Source: Bdellovibrio bacteriovorus (GTDB lineage Bacteria; Bdellovibrionota; Bdellovibrionia; Bdellovibrionales; Bdellovibrionaceae). From it: a stretch of DNA of 64,000 nt. The DNA is taken from NCBI RefSeq assembly GCF_025558485.1, contig NZ_CP102930.1, forward strand, positions 124,001 to 188,000, in the 5' to 3' direction. Of the stretch, positions 60,665-64,000 are shown piece after piece (positions within the stretch are counted from its first letter, which is position 1; each line of letters starts with the position of its first letter). The notes beneath the pieces are model-generated. The model saw only the letters and a list, made by a program, of their open reading frames with translations, had not been told where the DNA came from and ran no database searches. The position numbers were made by a program, and so were the translations under genes.

Positions 60665-61192
60665 ATGGCCAAGCTTTTTTTAACCGAGATCCCCTCCCGT
60701 GAAGCAATCCAGGAAGAGGCCGGTGTTTTGTATCCTCAAGTGAATCCCGAATCCTGGTATTCACATATTCTTCTGCGTAAAACCACCGCGGAATTTGAGA
60801 TCAATCTGGACAAGTTCTTTTCTCAATACAGCCTGTCTTCCGGTCGTTTTACGCTGATGATTCTTTTGAAGAAATACACCGACGGACTGATGCCGTCGGA
60901 ACTGGCTCACATGGTGGGCGTGACTCAGGCCACGATTTCCGGTTTGATCAACAGTCTGGAAAAAGCCGAAATCGTACAAAGGACCACGCACGAAAAAGAC
61001 GGCCGTTCCTACGTGATCAAACTGACGGAAAAAGGCAAAGAACAAACTTCAAAGATTCTTCCGGAATACCAATCACGTATCAATAACTTCTGGGCCGAGT
61101 TCGGTTCCGACGAAAAGAACTCGATCAATGATTTCTTCACCCGCCTGATCAAGCAGATGAAAGAGATCGGACAGAAGTCCACTGAGTCTTAA
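60665..61192 (+). CDS. MarR family transcriptional regulator
   Basis: A 175-residue winged-helix regulator. The recognition region is SELAHMVGVTQATISGLINSLEKAEIVQR, and the wing HEKDGRSYVIKLTEKGKEQ fits MarR. The N-terminal part has LEINLDKFFSQYSLSSGRFTLMILL-like helices (in pieces) that form the dimer interface. The ATG at 60665 follows AGGAGG. It stands alone with a terminator after it; its targets are unknown. Confidence 0.88.
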   Translation: MAKLFLTEIPSREAIQEEAGVLYPQVNPESWYSHILLRKTTAEFEINLDKFFSQYSLSSGRFTLMILLKKYTDGLMPSELAHMVGVTQATISGLINSLEKAEIVQRTTHEKDGRSYVIKLTEKGKEQTSKILPEYQSRINNFWAEFGSDEKNSINDFFTRLIKQMKEIGQKSTES

Positions 61193-61230
61193 GCTAACAA
61201 GTTCTTTAACGTTATTAATACCAAAAGCAA

Positions 61231-61266
61231 AAAACCAACTGAGCATCAAGTCAGTTGGTTTTTTAT
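61231..61266. terminator. bidirectional terminator after the MarR gene
   Basis: A 10-bp perfect stem AACCAACTGA/TCAGTTGGTT with an 8-base loop, A run before and T run after, between convergent genes. Confidence 0.9.
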
Positions 61267-61302
61267 TTGTGCAATGTAGTCCCAAAGGGTACGGCGTGCG
61301 TT

Positions 61303-62514
61303 TTACAAATCGCCCGCCAAAGAGCAGCTTACGATAGTGTCCAGTGTATAACCGGAAGTGTTCTGGAATGGACCGAAGTGGTTGTAAGAGCGGCCGACTG
61401 CCATGTGCGGGCTCACACAACGCTCTGCCGGAGCTTTCAAAGTGCCATTGGACTTCACATTGTAAGGATGCGTGTTCTTGGAACTTGTCGCATTCACTTG
61501 CACCGCGAAGCTGCCTGTCACTTTCGCTGCCGCACAGAAGGCATTGAAAGTCTGCATGGAGCTTCCCAGGATACGGATCAGATCTGCTTGAGAAGCATTC
61601 GTCTTGATCGTGTTTCTTGGATACAACTGATTCCATTCACGGATACAAGCCTGGATATTACCACCCGCGTCCGGAGTGAATTGGAACAGACCAATGTTCA
61701 AACGGGATTCTGCCGGTTGATATGGATCTTCATAGAAGTTCACCCCTGCCGGACGGCGATAACCTGACGGAGCGTATTTCGCTGCCACGTTTTTCGCTTT
61801 TTGTGTGTCGGCTGTGGTCAAAGATTCCATATAAGACAAGCACATCATGAATTTAGACCATAGCTTGGAAGCCTTCACATAACCTTCGCGGCTGCCAGAC
61901 AGAGCTTCACGACGATAGCCGTTCATCAAATCCGCAAACGTGTTGATTTTCTTGATCGTCGCTGCGGAAGGAATGTTCTTGCCGGACAATGTTGTGTTCA
62001 ATGTATCTGAAGTCACATTACACAGCGGATGCGAAATCAAACTGTTTGGCAGATAAGTGTTCACGTCCTTATTCAGATTGAAGTAAGAAGCCACATAGCC
62101 CAATTGCGCTTTGGACGGCTGCATTTTCAATTCAACCGCATAAGCAATACGATCAGCGAAACGGTCTTTGCCATCCAGTTGTGGATCAGCGCTGTCCGTT
62201 GCATGACCTTCCTGAGCATTACGAACCGGCAAAAGCTCGCGGTAGTTCTTATAGTTGTTATCCACGACACCGCCCACTGGATAGGAAACCTCGGTGAAGA
62301 CATCGAAGTTTTCCGGAGTGATGGAATCTGTCACCGCCGCAGGCTCACGGACCGGAGTCGGGGCTGGGGTTGGTGTTGTTGTCGGTGGTTTGGTTGGAGT
62401 CGTCGGTGTTGTGTTGATTGGCTTCTTTGACATTGCGAATGCCGTAGGAGCGATCAAAGTTGTTGTTACGATAAGGCCTAGCAAGATGTTGGTTGTGCTT
62501 TTTTGTGTTTTCAT
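61303..62514 (-). CDS. secreted Pro/Thr-rich protein with lysozyme-like fold
   Basis: A 403-residue exported protein. The signal peptide (LLGLIVTTTLIAPTAFA) is followed by a Thr/Pro linker (about 30-55), typical of a flexible surface or wall-spanning spacer. The core from about 215 has YMESLTT and, after some 50 residues, NIGLFQFTPDAGGNIQACIREWN, which resembles the catalytic-glutamate ES and GLFQ motifs of lytic transglycosylases. Activity on peptidoglycan is inferred; several cysteines suggest a disulfide-stabilised secreted enzyme. It could take part in cutting prey wall, but that is not shown. Confidence 0.6.
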   Translation of the reverse strand: MKTQKSTTNILLGLIVTTTLIAPTAFAMSKKPINTTPTTPTKPPTTTPTPAPTPVREPAAVTDSITPENFDVFTEVSYPVGGVVDNNYKNYRELLPVRNAQEGHATDSADPQLDGKDRFADRIAYAVELKMQPSKAQLGYVASYFNLNKDVNTYLPNSLISHPLCNVTSDTLNTTLSGKNIPSAATIKKINTFADLMNGYRREALSGSREGYVKASKLWSKFMMCLSYMESLTTADTQKAKNVAAKYAPSGYRRPAGVNFYEDPYQPAESRLNIGLFQFTPDAGGNIQACIREWNQLYPRNTIKTNASQADLIRILGSSMQTFNAFCAAAKVTGSFAVQVNATSSKNTHPYNVKSNGTLKAPAERCVSPHMAVGRSYNHFGPFQNTSGYTLDTIVSCSLAGDL

Positions 62515-62554
62515 ACCTGCTAGATCGGAGCTAGGTCGCGCGACTAAAGACGTC

Positions 62555-62575
62555 CTGGACCATTTTGAGGTCCAG
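62555..62575. other. leader hairpin upstream of the lysozyme-like gene
   Basis: Perfect 7-bp stem CTGGACC/GGTCCAG with a 7-base loop, 40 bp before the start of the minus-strand gene. It could be a leader structure. No other signal is seen in the 205 bp between the two divergent genes. Confidence 0.35.
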
Positions 62576-62719
62576 TTTTCAGGATGTTGGTAAAGTCGGG
62601 GAAAACTGAAAAATTATTGTTCAGTCATCTACCCGACATTGGTCGAAGATCAGAGTTTAAGAACTCTTCAAGGCCATCCGATAATAAAGAGGTAACCAAC
62701 ATAAAAAGGGAGTCTCATT

Positions 62720-63022
62720 ATGAGTCAGAAATATGATGTACCGAACCTCTTTAATTTCCTGCTGCATACTCCAGAGGGCGGTCTCCGAAAAATGCTCGTG
62801 GACAACAAGCCTTTTTCGGAAGCACATTTCAATCTGATGATGAAGGTTGTTCGTGCCTGCAATGAAAGTCAGTTCACCGAGCACTTCGACAAACAGGATT
62901 TCCCCAAGGTGAAAATGGGCCCTGCTGACATGAAAATTAAAGAGAAGTTCTGGTCCGACTGCATGACAGTCTGGGATAACCGTGGACTTCTGACTCCGGC
63001 TGTGGCAACTAAGGCGGCATGA
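62720..63022 (+). CDS. conserved-looking small protein of unknown function
   Basis: A 100-residue cytoplasmic protein without recognised domain. It is helical and charged (SEAHFNLMMKVVRACNESQF, DMKIKEKFWSDCMTVW). A GGGAG site precedes the ATG. Its stop overlaps the ATG of the next gene (ATGA), so it is translated with the methyltransferase. It may be a partner of that enzyme, but nothing proves it. Confidence 0.6.
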   Translation: MSQKYDVPNLFNFLLHTPEGGLRKMLVDNKPFSEAHFNLMMKVVRACNESQFTEHFDKQDFPKVKMGPADMKIKEKFWSDCMTVWDNRGLLTPAVATKAA

Positions 63023-63918
63023 TCGCGTATCTTGCTTCTGAAAAATTTCTGCCAGAACTTCTTGAAGAACTTAAAGACGTAAAGTCGGTTCACGGAAATC
63101 TGGTACTCACTGATGGGCCCTTGCAGAATTCTGTCTGGGCCCAAAACATTTGGCTTGATGCTCAAATCATTCCATTTGAATCCATATCCCAGGCATCCAA
63201 GGCCTTAAAAAGTCTGGGGAAGCTGTGGGCCTGTTATACCTTTGAAAATCATCGCCGTGCCCAGCTGATTCAGGATCAGCTTCCGAAACTGCGTCCGCGC
63301 GTTTTGGATTTCCTCAGTGAACTTCCGGAAAACAATCTGGGGGCATGGACCTTATTGGATAAAAACACCCTGCTGGCCTCCCCGACGACCAATTCTCGGT
63401 TCCCTTTGGGGGATGTGAAGTTCAATGAAGACAAGAAAACGCCGCCGTCCCGGGCCTACCTTAAGCTGTGGGAGCTTTTCACTGTTTATGGCATTCGCCC
63501 CGAACCGGGCCAGAGGGTTGTCGATTTCGGCAGTTGCCCCGGGGGATGGACGTGGGTTTTGCAAAGAATGGGCTGCGAAGTCATCAGTATTGACCGCGCT
63601 CCACTGGAGCCTTCCATTGCGGATTTGCCGGGCGTGAAGTTTATGAAGACCAACGCGTTCAATGTGAAGCCGGAGGATCTTGGCCGCATTGATTGGTTCT
63701 ATTCCGATATCATCTGTTATCCTGAAAAACTGCTGGAGCTGGTACAGACCTGGCAAGCTTCAGGACTTTGCTCAAACTTCGTTTGCACGATAAAATTCCA
63801 GGGTGAGACCGACTTTAAAACACTGAAAAAGTTTTTGCAGATGGAACACACCCGGATTCAGCATTTGCACCACAACAAGCACGAGGTCACGGTATGGATC
63901 AAACCACCTTCAAGCTGA
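63019..63918 (+). CDS. FtsJ/RlmM-like SAM-dependent 2'-O-methyltransferase
   Basis: A 299-residue methyltransferase. The C-terminal domain has the SAM motif VVDFGSCPGGWTWVLQRMG, an acidic motif SIDRAP, FYSDIICYP with the catalytic aspartate, IKFQG with the catalytic lysine and HEVTVWI with the glutamate, matching the K-D-K-E pattern. The N-terminal 150 residues resemble the RlmM type that methylates C2498 of 23S rRNA. The substrate is inferred. It overlaps both neighbouring genes. Confidence 0.82.
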   Translation: MIAYLASEKFLPELLEELKDVKSVHGNLVLTDGPLQNSVWAQNIWLDAQIIPFESISQASKALKSLGKLWACYTFENHRRAQLIQDQLPKLRPRVLDFLSELPENNLGAWTLLDKNTLLASPTTNSRFPLGDVKFNEDKKTPPSRAYLKLWELFTVYGIRPEPGQRVVDFGSCPGGWTWVLQRMGCEVISIDRAPLEPSIADLPGVKFMKTNAFNVKPEDLGRIDWFYSDIICYPEKLLELVQTWQASGLCSNFVCTIKFQGETDFKTLKKFLQMEHTRIQHLHHNKHEVTVWIKPPSS

Positions 63919-64000
63919 TAAGCCGCGCTGATGAAAAAGCGAAGCTTTGGGATGATATGGCGAAAGCGCGCGGAGAGTTTTTGTGCAAAGGCACCGAGGA
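63894..64000 (+). CDS. start of an unknown protein (cut by window end)
   Basis: An ATG at 63894 opens a frame that stays open to the window end. It begins MDQTTFKLISRADEKAKLWD and continues with ARGEFLCKGTE. Overlap with the previous gene by 25 bp fits the run of coupled genes here. The opening resembles the start of PilZ-like proteins, but too little is seen to name it. Confidence 0.5.
   Translation, partial: MDQTTFKLISRADEKAKLWDDMAKARGEFLCKGTE

Noticed and set aside
1-64000. CRISPR arrays and insertion sequences
   Set aside because: I saw no regularly spaced short repeats with spacers and no transposase-like frame in the window.

Overview
This window looks like the chromosome of a predatory bacterium of the Bdellovibrio group, most likely Bdellovibrio bacteriovorus or a close relative. 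I base this on roughly even base composition, tight gene packing, many small exported proteins, two regulators of the TIGR02147 type (common in Bdellovibrio and Fibrobacter), and large repetitive surface proteins including an S74-chaperone fibre. The species call comes from gene content and protein style, not from a search. I see no insertion sequence, prophage or CRISPR array; most of the DNA is ordinary chromosome with scattered accessory genes.

Layout. 1-6.4 kb: the end of an MFS transporter, a C39-like secreted protein, a SlyD-like isomerase, a DOPA-dioxygenase-like protein, a heptose-7-phosphate kinase, an AlkB-like oxygenase and a secreted alpha/beta hydrolase. 6.4-12.1 kb: a plus-strand operon gdhA-pyrD-mutT-two glycosyltransferases, then an HU/IHF gene with a duplicated terminator. 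12.1-21 kb: a small exported protein, a GNAT acetyltransferase, a tolC-macA-macB efflux operon and a 1,177-residue surface fibre protein. 21-28.9 kb: epmA, a tldD-pmbA-DUF4286 operon, a histone-H1-like protein, a methyltransferase and a damaged phospholipase-D-like gene.

28.9-40.9 kb: the glycine cleavage system, split into gcvP (followed by a heptosyltransferase and an Rsm22-like methyltransferase) and gcvT-gcvH about 7.3 kb further on. Between them lie a solute-binding protein, a large lipoprotein with a CXXCH motif, a short TIGR02147-like regulator and a TrmK-like methyltransferase. A tRNA-Leu(TAG) follows gcvH. 40.9-52.5 kb is the most accessory-like part: a BspA/DUF285 lipoprotein, an exported J-domain protein coupled to a glycine-rich membrane protein, an SDR/FG-GAP-UnbV/SnoaL operon, and a TIGR02147 regulator set between two related secreted proteins with three palindromic sites in the divergent promoter region. 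A DUF2914 remnant and an outer-membrane barrel follow. 52.5-64 kb: a Kef-type antiporter, a Tet-like MFS pump, a Nudix CoA pyrophosphatase, a 28-residue ORF with a strong ribosome binding site and terminator, a barrel protein, nnrD and map in divergent overlap, small exported proteins, a MarR regulator, a lysozyme-fold-like secreted protein and an FtsJ/RlmM-like methyltransferase.

The points most worth a second look are the TIGR02147 cassette with its operators (48.9-50.7 kb), the 37-bp tandem duplication that throws the natural pyrD start out of frame, the duplicated terminator whose hairpin loop is inverted, the exported J-domain pair, and the tiny ORF at 56.5 kb.
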